NCBI GenBank assembly: GCA_021442455.1
Contig: JABUSY010000009.1
Coordinates: 1 to 44,506 of the forward strand
Length of the DNA stretch: 44,506 nt
Source of the DNA: Lachnospiraceae bacterium
GTDB lineage: Bacteria; Bacillota; Clostridia; Lachnospirales; Lachnospiraceae
Direction: 5' to 3'
Shown in pieces: positions 29,101 through 37,898 of this stretch. The stretch's first letter is position 1. Every line of letters starts with the position of its first letter. Both the position numbers and the translations under genes were made by a program. The notes under the pieces are model-generated. The model had not been told where the DNA came from. It made no database searches and was given only the letters and a program-made list of their open reading frames with translations.

Positions 29101-29946
29101 TTATTTTGATAATGTTTTACCATCTCTTCTACGAACGATGTATTTATTGGACTGTTTGTTCTTTTTTCTGGTTTTCAAACCCATCGTGGCTTTTCCCCAC
29201 GGAGTACACGGAGCTGGACGACCGATTGGTGCACGTCCTTCTCCACCGCCATGAGGATGGTCATTCGGGTTCATGACAGAACCACGAACGGTCGGCCTGA
29301 TACCCATATGGCGTTTCCTTCCAGCTTTACCAATATTAATCAGACTGTGTTCAGCATTACCAACAGTACCAACAGATACGCGGCAAACCATGGGAACCAT
29401 TCTCATCTCACCGGAAGGAAGACGCAATGTTGCATATTTCCCTTCTTTTGCCATAAGCTGTGCACCATTTCCTGCGGAACGAACCAGCTGACCGCCCTTA
29501 CCCGGATGAATCTCAATATTATGAACAATAGTACCTACCGGAATATCAACCAACGAAAGGCAATTGCCAGGACGAACTTCTGCTTTTGATCCATTCATGA
29601 TCTTCATGCCTACCTTCAGGCCTTCCGGAGCCAGGATATATGCTTTTCTCCCGTCGGCATAACAGATCAAAGCGATATTTGCTGTTCTATTTGGATCATA
29701 TTCAATAGCTTTAACCAAAGCAGGAACATCATCCTTAAATCTCTTAAAATCGATGACTCTGTATTTTTTTCTACTGCCACCACCATGATGTCTAACTGTG
29801 ATCTTTCCTTGATTGTTACGTCCAGAATCCTTATTTAGAGAAACTATCAGAGATTTTTCCGGAGTCAACTTAGTAATTTCGGAGAAATCAGAACCAGTCA
29901 TATGTCTTCTGGAAGGTGTATACGGGTTATAGGTTTTAATTCCCAT
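29101..29946 (-). CDS. rplB: 50S ribosomal protein L2
   Basis: Essential for subunit association and peptidyl transferase architecture. From the ATG at 29946, preceded by AAAGGAGATATTGTA, the protein has 281 residues beginning [18 protein letters not shown]. The catalytic-centre histidine region reads [19 protein letters not shown]. An in-frame extension of 28 codons upstream is open but has no ribosome binding site and no homology, so I excluded it. A 135-base spacer separates it from rplW. Confidence 0.98.
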   Translation of the reverse strand: MGIKTYNPYTPSRRHMTGSDFSEITKLTPEKSLIVSLNKDSGRNNQGKITVRHHGGGSRKKYRVIDFKRFKDDVPALVKAIEYDPNRTANIALICYADGRKAYILAPEGLKVGMKIMNGSKAEVRPGNCLSLVDIPVGTIVHNIEIHPGKGGQLVRSAGNGAQLMAKEGKYATLRLPSGEMRMVPMVCRVSVGTVGNAEHSLINIGKAGRKRHMGIRPTVRGSVMNPNDHPHGGGEGRAPIGRPAPCTPWGKATMGLKTRKKNKQSNKYIVRRRDGKTLSK

Positions 29947-30081
29947 TACAATATCTCCTTTCATTATACACCTGTCCGAGAAGCCCCGATAGGATACGGA
30001 CAGGTGTGCGATATTATTACTGTGCATCAACTACACATAATGCGGTATCGGTGTTGTTCTCCTAAGCTCATTTTCCATTTT

Positions 30082-30381
30082 TTACAATCCTTCAAAAATT
30101 GTGATATTTTTGCTCTCTTCTGTGAATGTAATGATGGCTTTTTTGATTTTTGCACTCTTACCATAAGTCGTTCCGCGACGTTTTGTCTTTCCGTCCCGAT
30201 TCAAGGTGTTCACGTTCTTGACTTTTACGCCGTCAAACATTTTCTCAACTGCTTCTTTGATTTGAGATTTGTTTACCTCCGGATGTACCAAGAAAGTATA
30301 TTTCTTCTTTTCCATTCCGCTCATGCTCTTTTCCGTTACGAGCGGCTTTAAAATCACATCAAAATACTGAATGTTTGCCAT
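30082..30381 (-). CDS. rplW: 50S ribosomal protein L23
   Basis: Exit-tunnel protein and docking site for trigger factor and SRP. The 99 residues include [34 protein letters not shown] and [17 protein letters not shown]. Its ATG shares one base with the rplD stop (TAATG), so translation is coupled. Intact. Confidence 0.97.
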   Translation of the reverse strand: MANIQYFDVILKPLVTEKSMSGMEKKKYTFLVHPEVNKSQIKEAVEKMFDGVKVKNVNTLNRDGKTKRRGTTYGKSAKIKKAIITFTEESKNITIFEGL

Positions 30382-31007
30382 TATGCGTACACCTCCTCAA
30401 TAGATGCTACACTGCTCTTGGTGGCAATTACGGTATTATATTTTAAAATGTCGAATACATTAATGCTATTCACGGATACAGTTTTCACTCCTGAAATATT
30501 TCTTACAGACAATACCACATTCTCACAGTTGTCACCAACAACAAGCAATGCTTTATCTACTTTCAGGTTATCTAGAACCTTCTTCATCTCTTTTGTTTTG
30601 ATTTCAGCCAACTTTAACTCATCCAATATCAGGAATTTATCATCTTGTACTTTGCTAGTCAGAACAGATTTCAGTGCTAGTCTCTTTTCTTTTTTATTCA
30701 TCTTGAAAGAGTAGTCTCGCGGAACGGGAGCAAATACAACACCACCGCCGGTCCACTGTGGAGAAGTCGTCGAACCCTGTCTCGCGTGACCAGTTCCTTT
30801 TTGTCTCCAAGGCTTTCTTCCACCGCCGCTTACCTCAGAACGAAGCTTTGCCTTCTTAGTCCCCTGACGGTTGTTAGCCAGCTGAAGAATAACTGCCTGA
30901 TGAACCAGATGTTCTTTTATTTCTACGCCAAATACGGCATCAGAAAGCTCCATAGTTCCAATTTTTTTACCTTCCATATTATAAACAAATACGTTTACGT
31001 TTGCCAT
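30381..31007 (-). CDS. rplD: 50S ribosomal protein L4
   Basis: Assembly and tunnel protein; in several bacteria also the regulator of the S10 operon through its own mRNA leader. The 208 residues include [40 protein letters not shown] with the extended tunnel loop, and the conserved [17 protein letters not shown] lies upstream of the ATG. It could act on the structured leader before rpsJ, but that is inference. Confidence 0.97.
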   Translation of the reverse strand: MANVNVFVYNMEGKKIGTMELSDAVFGVEIKEHLVHQAVILQLANNRQGTKKAKLRSEVSGGGRKPWRQKGTGHARQGSTTSPQWTGGGVVFAPVPRDYSFKMNKKEKRLALKSVLTSKVQDDKFLILDELKLAEIKTKEMKKVLDNLKVDKALLVVGDNCENVVLSVRNISGVKTVSVNSINVFDILKYNTVIATKSSVASIEEVYA

Positions 31008-31037
31008 TTTGTATGTTTTCTCCTTTCCAGTAAAAGG

Positions 31038-31673
31038 TTATGAAACCGTCTTTACGGTTTCTCTGATCGTTACTAAGGATTTTTTAGGTCCTGGTATGGA
31101 GCCTTTTACTAGTAACAGATTATTTTCAACATCTACACGTATAATGTCAAGATTCTGTACGGTAACTTTCTCATGACCCATATGTCCTGGCATTTTCTTT
31201 CCCTTGAATACCTTGCTTGGATCCGAACATGCACCGTTAGAACCTGCATGACGATGATATTTAGAACCATGAGCCATTGGCCCTCTGGACCCTCCATGTC
31301 TCTTGATGGCTCCTTGGAAACCTTTACCTTTGCTAATTGCAGTCACGTCTATCTTGTCACCTACTGAAAAGATATCGGCCTTGATTTCTTGCTTCAATTT
31401 ATAAATCTGCGCATTTATCAATCTGAACTCTTTCAAAAATCTTTTGTAAGGAATTTCTAACTTGTCGAACTGTCCTTTTCTCGGCTTGTTTAGCAGCTTT
31501 TCTCTGATGTCCCCATAACCAACCTGTATCGCACTGTATTTGTCATTCTCTTCTGTTTTAACCTGAGTTACGACGCACGGTCCAGCCTGCAATACAGTTA
31601 CTGGAATAAGGACTCCGTCTTCACTGAAAATCTGAGTCATTCCAACTTTTGTAGCTAAAATTGCTTTCTTCAT
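31038..31673 (-). CDS. rplC: 50S ribosomal protein L3
   Basis: Early assembly protein reaching toward the peptidyl transferase centre. The 211 residues run from [19 protein letters not shown] to the signature [20 protein letters not shown] and the extended loop [32 protein letters not shown] precedes the ATG. Intact; about 120 bases separate it from rpsJ. Confidence 0.98.
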   Translation of the reverse strand: MKKAILATKVGMTQIFSEDGVLIPVTVLQAGPCVVTQVKTEENDKYSAIQVGYGDIREKLLNKPRKGQFDKLEIPYKRFLKEFRLINAQIYKLKQEIKADIFSVGDKIDVTAISKGKGFQGAIKRHGGSRGPMAHGSKYHRHAGSNGACSDPSKVFKGKKMPGHMGHEKVTVQNLDIIRVDVENNLLLVKGSIPGPKKSLVTIRETVKTVS

Positions 31674-31791
31674 TTTTTTACCTCCTGTTTTTCTATAGCG
31701 GAATACCCTGTGAGAAAGTACATGTTAATTAGCAAATATCAGCGAAATATACTTGATTTCCTGCTGTAGCAATTAACTGATTTTTTCCCTG

Positions 31792-32109
31792 TTATTTGCT
31801 TTTCATCTTGATATCAATATAGACACCTGCCGGCATTTCCAGTCTGGAGAGAGCATCCACTATCTTCTGTGTAGGAGTAATAATGTCAATCAATCTTTTG
31901 TGTGTTCTCTGCTCAAACTGTTCACGAGAATCTTTGTATTTGTGGACTGCTCTTAAGATAGTCAACACCTCTTTTTTTGTAGGCAACGGTACTGGTCCAC
32001 TCACCATTGATCCGTTTTTCTTTACCGTTGCGATGATTTTTTCTGCAGATACATCTACTAACTGATGATCATATGCTTTCAAGGTAATTCTCATTATTTG
32101 ACTAGACAT
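31792..32109 (-). CDS. rpsJ: 30S ribosomal protein S10
   Basis: Small-subunit head protein, also the NusE antitermination factor. From the ATG preceded by AAGGAGGCGAC the product has 105 residues: [19 protein letters not shown], then [39 protein letters not shown] and [13 protein letters not shown]. An in-frame extension of 24 codons upstream falls in the leader and was rejected. It is the first gene of the 26-gene array. Confidence 0.98.
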   Translation of the reverse strand: MSSQIMRITLKAYDHQLVDVSAEKIIATVKKNGSMVSGPVPLPTKKEVLTILRAVHKYKDSREQFEQRTHKRLIDIITPTQKIVDALSRLEMPAGVYIDIKMKSK

Positions 32110-32330
32110 AAAAAAAGTCGCCTCCTTTTCGCACTGTCTAATACGACAAATGGTGACTGTACACATTTCCGTGTAGGTCATTGACTTTTACACGTGGTTT
32201 CCACTTTGAGGTAAACTTTCTAAATTTGTACAGTGACTTGTTGCCAATTTCCCAACTTGACATTCGCTCCACGGAAAACCTACCACACCTGGCAGCAACC
32301 TCACGTTTCACAGCTATCAATGTCACAACA
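32110..32330 (-). promoter_or_regulatory. Structured 5' leader of the S10 operon
   Basis: About 220 transcribed bases lie between the promoter and rpsJ. Complementary segments are visible on the minus strand: TTTCCGTG with CACGGAAA, ACTGTACA with TGTACAGT, and a local hairpin CGTGTA/TACACG at about 32169-32193. The first two pairs occur in the order A-B-A'-B', so they would form a pseudoknot or exclude each other. Firmicutes S10 operons are known to carry an L4-binding leader, and this could be its counterpart. The identity of the ligand here is inference. Confidence 0.6.
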
Positions 32331-32336
32331 TGAGTT

Positions 32337-32365
32337 ATTATATCGGGAAAATCTCCAAAATGCAA
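32337..32365 (-). promoter_or_regulatory. Sigma-A promoter of the S10-spc array
   Basis: On the minus strand: -35 TTGCAT at 32360-32365, a 17-base spacer, and a perfect -10 TATAAT at 32337-32342. It lies between the terminator of the upstream gene and the S10 leader. Confidence 0.85.
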
Positions 32366-32445
32366 GCCACTTTTAACATTTTTTTAAATTACTGCATGTG
32401 AAATATCACCTTGCTCTGCTAATCATTTAAAATGCTTTAAGCAAA

Positions 32446-32488
32446 GGGAAAAAGACAGTCCATCCTTTAAGCCGGATTGGCTGCCTTT
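32446..32488 (-). terminator. Intrinsic terminator after the SipW-like gene
   Basis: On the minus strand AAAGGCAG pairs with CTGTCTTT, and inside it CCAATCC pairs with GGATGG with one bulge; TTTTTC follows. It starts 19 bases beyond the stop codon and separates this gene from the S10 array. Confidence 0.8.
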
Positions 32489-32506
32489 CATCTTAATTCA
32501 AATGAA

Positions 32507-33598
32507 TTATAAACATTTTGAATAATCTACAAATTTCACTCCTGTCGTATTATCCTCCTTTACAACCGGGGCATTCCCATCGGAATAAGCCTCTTGTAGA
32601 AATTCCTCAACAGTCTTCACTGGAATAGCAAGCGCAATTTTTTTAACCTGCATCTGTTTCTCTTCTTCTATAGCAAATTCTTCTTTCAGCATTTGTTCAG
32701 GCTGACGAATTTGCTGCGTCGCCAGTTCGGCTTCCAATACAGTTTGTAGATCCGGAATCGTATCAATTCCTACAATTTTTTCTATAGTCACAGAAATATT
32801 CTCTCCACCTGTATCCGACGTTCTGACAGCCTCCTCTAACTCTTTGCAAACTTCCGTATCTCCTTTGAGCATCTGTTTCTTTAATAGTGTATCATTTTTT
32901 ATATCATCCGACTCTGAATGAACCCCATTTATATGTCTCTTCTGGTATTTTTTCTCACCTTGCTTATCTTCGCTGCCTTTCCGAAACATTAATTGGCTAA
33001 AAAACTGATCTTCGTCACCTTCTCCGCACTTTGCCTGTTTTCCCTTCACCATCCGTTTTTCTTTCTTCTGAGGTACCTTCAGCTTTCTATCTCTATAAAA
33101 AGTAAACTCTACCTCCTCGTTCTCTTTACCACTACAAATCTTAGCTACTATGAAGAAGATAAAGACATGCAGCGCTTCTTGTCCTAGAATGATCCTGCCC
33201 TCTGTCGTTTGTAGGGCAATAAAAAGATAACCGACCAAATAACCAATCAACGGAACAGTGATCACTACTTTTTTCGCTGTATTCCTCAGTATCACTTCTT
33301 GCCTTACATCCCTGCCAAATCTTCTCAATGTAACTACTCCGGCACTCGTGTCAAGAGACGTAATTCCATAAAGATAAGCAGAATTTTCCCCTCTCTGTAA
33401 AATCTTGTCGTCTGCCTTCAGTTCATTCAATGATTTTTCAAGTACATAAACCACAGACCCCATCGGAATATTAGTGACCATTCCCTTTTTGACCACAACC
33501 GCCGTTACCCCAACCAGAGACGGCACAAGGAGGAGAAGCCAGGTCAATATAGACAATAATAATATCAAATGAATAAATACTTTCAACACCTTTGACAT
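32507..33598 (-). CDS. SipW-like (signal peptidase I fold) membrane protein, apparently non-catalytic
   Basis: A 363-residue protein. One membrane helix (about 7-31) precedes KKGMVTNIPMGSVVYVLEK, which resembles the S26B signal peptidase region SGSMEPTIPVGSLVYV but lacks the catalytic serine (Gly-Met in place of Ser-Met). Hydrophobic segments at about 112-130 and 140-155 follow, as in SipW-type proteins, then a charged C-terminal tail of about 200 residues with Lys/Glu clusters. I start at the ATG behind AAGGAG; a GTG 19 codons upstream has no ribosome binding site. It could be an inactive peptidase, a scaffold, or a member of an unrelated envelope family. Its own terminator separates it from rpsJ. 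Confidence 0.6.
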   Translation of the reverse strand: MSKVLKVFIHLILLLSILTWLLLLVPSLVGVTAVVVKKGMVTNIPMGSVVYVLEKSLNELKADDKILQRGENSAYLYGITSLDTSAGVVTLRRFGRDVRQEVILRNTAKKVVITVPLIGYLVGYLFIALQTTEGRIILGQEALHVFIFFIVAKICSGKENEEVEFTFYRDRKLKVPQKKEKRMVKGKQAKCGEGDEDQFFSQLMFRKGSEDKQGEKKYQKRHINGVHSESDDIKNDTLLKKQMLKGDTEVCKELEEAVRTSDTGGENISVTIEKIVGIDTIPDLQTVLEAELATQQIRQPEQMLKEEFAIEEEKQMQVKKIALAIPVKTVEEFLQEAYSDGNAPVVKEDNTTGVKFVDYSKCL

Positions 33599-33659
33599 TC
33601 TGTATTGATCTCCTTGTTTATTTTTCATAACTGCTTGATTATACTTCCTTTGCACAAAT

Positions 33660-34387
33660 TACACAAGAAAATAAATACCCCTTTGCTGCGTCTTACTTTT
33701 TCTTTCATATATGCATTTTCCTCAATGTACTTTGAGATACTTTATCAATAAAAAAACTTCTCAAAAACTATTGAAAATCTGTTACATAACACCTTAACTT
33801 ACCGAACGACTGAATTGTTCGTTTTTTAATTATAAGAATCTCTACCGTAAATAGGACAATATCAGTAGATTTTTCTTTCGTGGCACCGCATTTGCGTCAA
33901 GCTCCTTACCAGTAAGAACTATATGATATAACGATACTACCAACTTACCTAAATTAACGCACTCTTTACACTAAAAGAGACCATCAATGTTATACATCGT
34001 TCCGCGCCACCTTTGATCTTATCATACAATTTCAAAAAGAGCCATATGTGCATCCAGTACACGATAGAAGCAACATTATCTCTGCAGAACTGAGGATACT
34101 GAATAAAGAATTCGTTTGCATTTATGAAATTCCAATAAATCCTGTGAGTATTGTAGAAAACACTAAGTGCTATATGCTGGAACTATACTAAACAGACAGT
34201 TAGTAAAAAGAATCCAAGCACATTAATCTGCAAGTAATTCAAGATAATGAATTACTTGCAAACTTTACAAAAAAATTGTCCTATATGTAATATTGGTTCC
34301 GTGCTACTCTTTAACAACTGTCATAATACATAAAGGAGTTACTCCTAATTGTGCAATACAATCCCTCCAAATTTTATAGTTCTCTAA
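33660..34387. other. About 730 bases without a gene
   Basis: AT-rich sequence with short frames only. One plus-strand frame stays open at about 33985-34190 (HDRSNIISAELRILNKEF) but lacks a start with ribosome binding site and matches no family I recognise. It contains the inverted repeat at 34229-34260. No terminator with a good U-tract was found for the DUF1858 gene. Confidence 0.45.
34229..34260. repeat. Perfect 12-bp inverted repeat
   Basis: TGCAAGTAATTC and GAATTACTTGCA flank the 8-base loop AAGATAAT. No U-tract on either side. It lies about 130 bases downstream of the DUF1858 gene. It could be an mRNA-stabilising stem, a relic operator or a terminator remnant. Confidence 0.6.
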
Positions 34388-34588
34388 TCAGGTTTCAAGA
34401 TAATCGTTAATCTGTGCCTCTATGACATCTGCCTCCAAGCCATGAGCCATGGCAGCCTCTTCTAGAGACTCGTTCTGCGCAGAGGGACACCCTAGACAAT
34501 GCATACCTGCTCTCATTAAAATTCCCGCAATATTATCATCAACCTGAAGTAAATCTCTGATAGTCATATCTTTGTGTACTTTTTTCAT
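34388..34588 (-). CDS. DUF1858 domain protein (hybrid-cluster-associated redox disulfide type)
   Basis: A 66-residue protein: MTIRDLLQVDDNIAGILMRA, then GMHCLGCPSAQNESLEEAAM and a helical end. Members of this family carry a CxxC pair (here HCLGCP) and are often found with hybrid-cluster protein or other redox genes; the function is unknown, with thiol redox or metal sensing suggested. AAAGGAGAAAAAAC precedes the ATG. It appears to be a single-gene unit. The nearest intact neighbour on the other side is a ferredoxin about 1 kb away. Confidence 0.88.
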   Translation of the reverse strand: MKKVHKDMTIRDLLQVDDNIAGILMRAGMHCLGCPSAQNESLEEAAMAHGLEADVIEAQINDYLET

Positions 34589-34624
34589 TGTTTTTTCTCC
34601 TTTTTCACACTTCTTCTAATAATT

Positions 34625-34653
34625 AATATAATACTTTTTAAACGTTTGCGCAA
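34625..34653 (-). promoter_or_regulatory. Candidate promoter of the DUF1858 gene
   Basis: On the minus strand: -35 TTGCGC at 34648-34653, a 17-base spacer, and -10 TATATT at 34625-34630. It would give a 5' leader of about 30 bases. Confidence 0.5.
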
Positions 34654-35171
34654 TACCAAGAAAGAATAATATTGTTCGAATACGCTGTCTTTCTGCAAGC
34701 CCCATCGAGAGAATGTCATCAATGGAATTGTTCAACGGCCCTGGAAAAGTACTTTTATAATGTAAGCAAATATTGTCTTTTAATGCTAAAGCATATAGAG
34801 AAGATAGCAAAACGGAGTTTTCATCCCAGCGCACCAATGCTTTTCGAAATATTTACATTAAAATGTGGAAAAATCTCCATTCAGTTTGCTACCTTCTGCA
34901 AATTCTCTTTCCATAAGCTAGAATTATATAGAAGATTATCTTCGGATAATCGGATACTATTTGTTTTTTCTATTCCTTCAGTTTTTCAAAAAGAATACAA
35001 TCTTTCTTTGTAAAAGAAGTATGCTGAATAGAGCTGAAACTTTTCGTATCTCTTTATTTCTAGGTGCTGTCAACAATGAAAAAATAAGAAAGAATTTTTC
35101 ATATTTTTCATTTTCTTTAGCATTCGATCCAGATAAGACCCTATTTTCCGTCCAGATTGACTGCCGCTCAA
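34654..35171. other. Gap between the DUF1858 gene and the broken small gene
   Basis: About 520 bases. Minus-strand frames contain protein-like stretches such as RLSEDNLLYNSSLWKENL (about 34900-34955) and SIDDILSMGLAERQRIRTI (about 34665-34725), split by stops. Probably a decayed gene on the minus strand that I could not identify. Confidence 0.4.
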
Positions 35172-35373
35172 TCACCAGCTTCCAATAAACCTCTTCCAAG
35201 CCTCCGCAGGATTATAAACCTTTGCGTAATGCTTGCCAACTTCCAGGCATCCGGAATCAACATTTCCGTCAATAATAAATGGATACTTTGGCTTTTTCGA
35301 ACCATATTACTTCAGTTGGAAATGGATTATTAACCAGTAAATCTTTCAACAACAATTCTTTCATCATATCCAT
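35172..35373 (-). pseudogene. Small conserved-looking gene broken by one frameshift
   Basis: From an ATG with TAGGAG upstream, frame 1 reads MDMMKELLLKDLLVNNPFPT and on to WFEK before a premature TGA. Shifting +1 at the A-run near 35285 restores a clean frame: KYPFIIDGNVDSGCLEVGKH, then YAKVYNPAEAWKRFIGSW and a stop. The repaired product would be about 66 residues. I do not recognise the family. Everything apart from the shift looks intact, so the break is recent, is a sequencing error, or is a recoding site. The gene is divergent from the ferredoxin gene. Confidence 0.6.
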
Positions 35374-35446
35374 TTTTTTCTCCTATCTCAATCTGATATA
35401 AAATTTTATCTTTTCCAATTTTGACATAAGAAAATATATTTTATAC

Positions 35447-35475
35447 TTGCATTACGGATCAATATATATTAAAAT
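35447..35475 (+). promoter_or_regulatory. Candidate promoter of the ferredoxin gene
   Basis: -35 TTGCAT at 35447-35452, a 17-base spacer, and -10 TAAAAT at 35470-35475. A second candidate lies just upstream: TTGACA at 35421 with TATACT at 35442, but its spacing is only 15. Confidence 0.5.
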
Positions 35476-35538
35476 GAATATAAGGTTTATACGAAGAACT
35501 TGGAAACTTATAAATAATATAGAAGGAGGAGAATAACA

Positions 35539-35709
35539 ATGGCTCGTGTAATTACTGATAAATGTGTAGCTTGCGGAACTTGTGCAGGCGAATGTCCTGT
35601 GAATGCTATCAGCAAGGGAGATGGGAAATATGAAATTGCTGCTGATACCTGTGTAGACTGCGGCGCTTGCGAAAACGCGTGTCCAACAGGAGCTATTACT
35701 GGCGAATAA
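35539..35709 (+). CDS. 2[4Fe-4S] ferredoxin, clostridial type
   Basis: A 56-residue electron carrier. It reads MARVITDKCVACGTCAGECP, then VNAISKGDGKYEIAADTCVD and CGACENACPTGAITGE. The two CxxCxxCxxxCP clusters are complete, so two [4Fe-4S] centres are expected, as in the ferredoxins that serve pyruvate:ferredoxin oxidoreductase and hydrogenase. AGAAGGAGGAGAATAACA is an ideal ribosome binding site. It is one of only two intact plus-strand genes in the window, with its own promoter and terminator. Confidence 0.97.
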   Translation: MARVITDKCVACGTCAGECPVNAISKGDGKYEIAADTCVDCGACENACPTGAITGE

Positions 35710-35731
35710 CGCAGAAACAAGAAAACTATAA

Positions 35732-35791
35732 AAAGAATGTCTTAGATTTAAGTAACTCAGTAGTAATTTAGTTTTGAGATATTCTTTTTTT
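35732..35791 (+). terminator. Intrinsic terminator after the ferredoxin gene
   Basis: AAAGAATGTCTTA pairs with TGAGATATTCTTT (wobbles included) around a 34-base loop and leads into a run of seven T residues. It lies 22 bases after the stop codon. Confidence 0.7.
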
Positions 35792-36087
35792 GTCTTTTCT
35801 GCTTTGTTCGGTAACCCACATGAAGAAATCACAGAAGCACTTTTCTTAATCCTTTCATTATATAATATATCATATATCTTTATGTCTTTAATTTCTACAT
35901 AATGCACAAAAATTTGACAATTTCTCTTTTCAGTATTTTGACGGCTTCTTTCACCATGGAATACAACGAAAGACTCCCCTGCGTTTCTACCCTTTCCACA
36001 ACCTTCACCGATGTTCTTATAAATATACTATAAGAAAATGCTTATCTCAAGATGGACTACCGTACATTTTATTTTCAAACCGCTCGT
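35792..36087. other. Gap between the ferredoxin terminator and dnaB
   Basis: About 300 bases. A minus-strand stretch near 35910-36000 reads VERVETQGSLSLYSMVKEAV without a usable start; possibly the remnant of a gene that followed dnaB. No terminator for dnaB was found. Confidence 0.4.
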
Positions 36088-37437
36088 TCAGTTATATTTA
36101 CTGTTACCCTGTTCCAGATTCATAAATTTGGTATAATCTGGCAACCACACCAAATTGACTGTTCCAATCGGACCATTTCTCTGTTTAGCAATAATGATCT
36201 CCGCCACACCTTTCATATCAGAATCTTTATTGTAATACTCATCTCGGTATATGAACATAACCACATCTGCATCCTGCTCAATAGCACCTGATTCACGCAA
36301 ATCAGAAAGCATTGGCCTATGATCGGTCCTGCTCTCCACTGCACGACTCAACTGTGACAACGCCACCACAGATATGTTCAGTTCTCTAGCCAGTGCTTTC
36401 AATGAACGAGAAATATCGGATATTTCCTGCTGACGAGAATCATTGTTGTCCCCCCCACTAGATAACAGTTGTAAGTAGTCGATCATAATGATATCCAATC
36501 CATGCTCTAGTTTGTATTTACGACATTTGGAACGCAACTCTCGCACTGTAATTCCAGGAGTATCGTCGATAATCATCCGAGAATCACCGATCAGCCCAGC
36601 GCTTTCAATAAGCTTACTCCACTCCTCATCCTTCAAATTACCTGTTTTTAAAATCTGAAAATTCACTCTAGATTCCATGGCAAATAAACGTTTCATTAGC
36701 TGCTGTTTAGACATTTCTAGACTAAAAATCGCCACCGCCCGATTTTGCTTAAACGCCATGTATTCAGCAATATTAAGTACAAAAGCCGTCTTACCCATAG
36801 AGGGCCTGGCCGCTACCAAAATCAAGTCAGAATTTTGAAAACCAGAAGTTTTATAATCCAGATCTATAAATCCTGTAGCCAGCCCCGTTACGCTTCCCCT
36901 AGTTTTTGACGCTTTTTCAATATTCTCCAGCGTATCCATTACTACCTGGCGTATCGGCACCATATCTTCGGAATCCTTCTGCTGCAAAAGCTGAAACAGC
37001 TTTTTCTCAAAGCTATTCAGGATTTCTTCTAGCGGTTTCTTATTCAAATAACAAGTATTTTCAATGTCCTCAGATAAACGAATTAAGCGGCGCAAAATTG
37101 CCTTTTCACTGACAATTGTCGCATAATATTTTATATTCGCTGAAGTTGGCACTGCGTGCAGCAAATCCCGGACGAACTCCATGTTTGTAATCTCCTGCGA
37201 TACATTTTTACTTTTCAGACGGTTTTGAAGAGTAACAACATCAACTGCTTTTCCCTCATGGAATAGCTCCACCATAGCATCAAAAATAATGCCATATTGA
37301 TATTGATAAAAGTCCGCACTGGTCAATATTTCTGACGCAGTCATGATCGCGTCCTGCCTCATGAGCATAGAACCGATGACAGATTGTTCCGCTTCCACAC
37401 TGTGTGGCGGTATCCTTTTGATCACCTCCTCTGCCAT
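36088..37437 (-). CDS. dnaB: Replicative DNA helicase DnaB
   Basis: Hexameric 5'-3' helicase of the replication fork (DnaC in Bacillus nomenclature). The 449 residues comprise an N-terminal primase-interaction domain (RIPPHSVEAEQSVIGSML) and a RecA-like domain from about residue 180 with Walker A VAARPSMGKTAFVLNI, Walker B IIMIDYLQLL, and the C-terminal DLRESGAIEQDADVVMFIYR and KQRNGPIGTVNL. No intein. It follows rplI by 14 bases, the standard Firmicutes order. Confidence 0.98.
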   Translation of the reverse strand: MAEEVIKRIPPHSVEAEQSVIGSMLMRQDAIMTASEILTSADFYQYQYGIIFDAMVELFHEGKAVDVVTLQNRLKSKNVSQEITNMEFVRDLLHAVPTSANIKYYATIVSEKAILRRLIRLSEDIENTCYLNKKPLEEILNSFEKKLFQLLQQKDSEDMVPIRQVVMDTLENIEKASKTRGSVTGLATGFIDLDYKTSGFQNSDLILVAARPSMGKTAFVLNIAEYMAFKQNRAVAIFSLEMSKQQLMKRLFAMESRVNFQILKTGNLKDEEWSKLIESAGLIGDSRMIIDDTPGITVRELRSKCRKYKLEHGLDIIMIDYLQLLSSGGDNNDSRQQEISDISRSLKALARELNISVVALSQLSRAVESRTDHRPMLSDLRESGAIEQDADVVMFIYRDEYYNKDSDMKGVAEIIIAKQRNGPIGTVNLVWLPDYTKFMNLEQGNSKYN

Positions 37438-37451
37438 CTTAACCTTTCCTC

Positions 37452-37898
37452 CTATACTTCTTTCACATGCACCTTCAGCTGCGCCGTTACCTGCGGATGC
37501 AGCTTAACCGAGACTGTTTCTGTACCCAATTCCTTAATTGGTCCGTCCATCTGCAGCTTCTTTTTATCCAGTTCAAATCCCAGCTGTTCTTTCGCGGCCT
37601 CTGCAATTTTCTTTGCAGAGATTGAACCAAACACCCGGCCGCCTTCCCCCACTTTAACTAGGATCGTGATCTCACTTTTTGAAATACGGTATCCAAACTC
37701 CCTAGCAGTTTCCAGCATCTCCCTGGCCAGCTTAGTATCATGAGCCTTCTGCATTTTTAGATCATGCAAATTTTTTGGTGTTGCCTCTATACCTAGTTTC
37801 TTCGGCAACAGCATGTTTCTAGCATATCCGTTGCTAACATTGACAATTGTTTCTTTTTTCCCGAGGCTCTGAACATCTTTTAATAAAATCACTCTCAT
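37452..37898 (-). CDS. rplI: 50S ribosomal protein L9
   Basis: Elongated 50S protein that limits frameshifting. The 148 residues have the signature GYARNMLLPKKLGIEATPKN, a connecting helix, and the C-terminal domain with GSISAKKIAEAAKEQLG. The ATG at 37898 has GAGGAG nine bases upstream; a GTG one codon earlier is also in frame. The start lies inside the 3' end of gdpP, which overlaps it by about 65 bases. Confidence 0.96.
   Translation of the reverse strand: MRVILLKDVQSLGKKETIVNVSNGYARNMLLPKKLGIEATPKNLHDLKMQKAHDTKLAREMLETAREFGYRISKSEITILVKVGEGGRVFGSISAKKIAEAAKEQLGFELDKKKLQMDGPIKELGTETVSVKLHPQVTAQLKVHVKEV

Noticed and set aside
29947-30030. 28-codon in-frame N-terminal extension of rplB
   Set aside because: No ribosome binding site and no homology, whereas AAAGGAG stands before the standard L2 start.
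32138-32365. 75-codon minus-strand frame in the S10 leader
   Set aside because: It lies inside the untranslated structured leader, begins at the promoter and has no ribosome binding site.
35280-35292. Programmed frameshift in the small gene near the ferredoxin
   Set aside because: The shift is +1 at GAAAAAG, with no heptamer slippery site or stimulatory structure evident; mutation or sequencing error is simpler.
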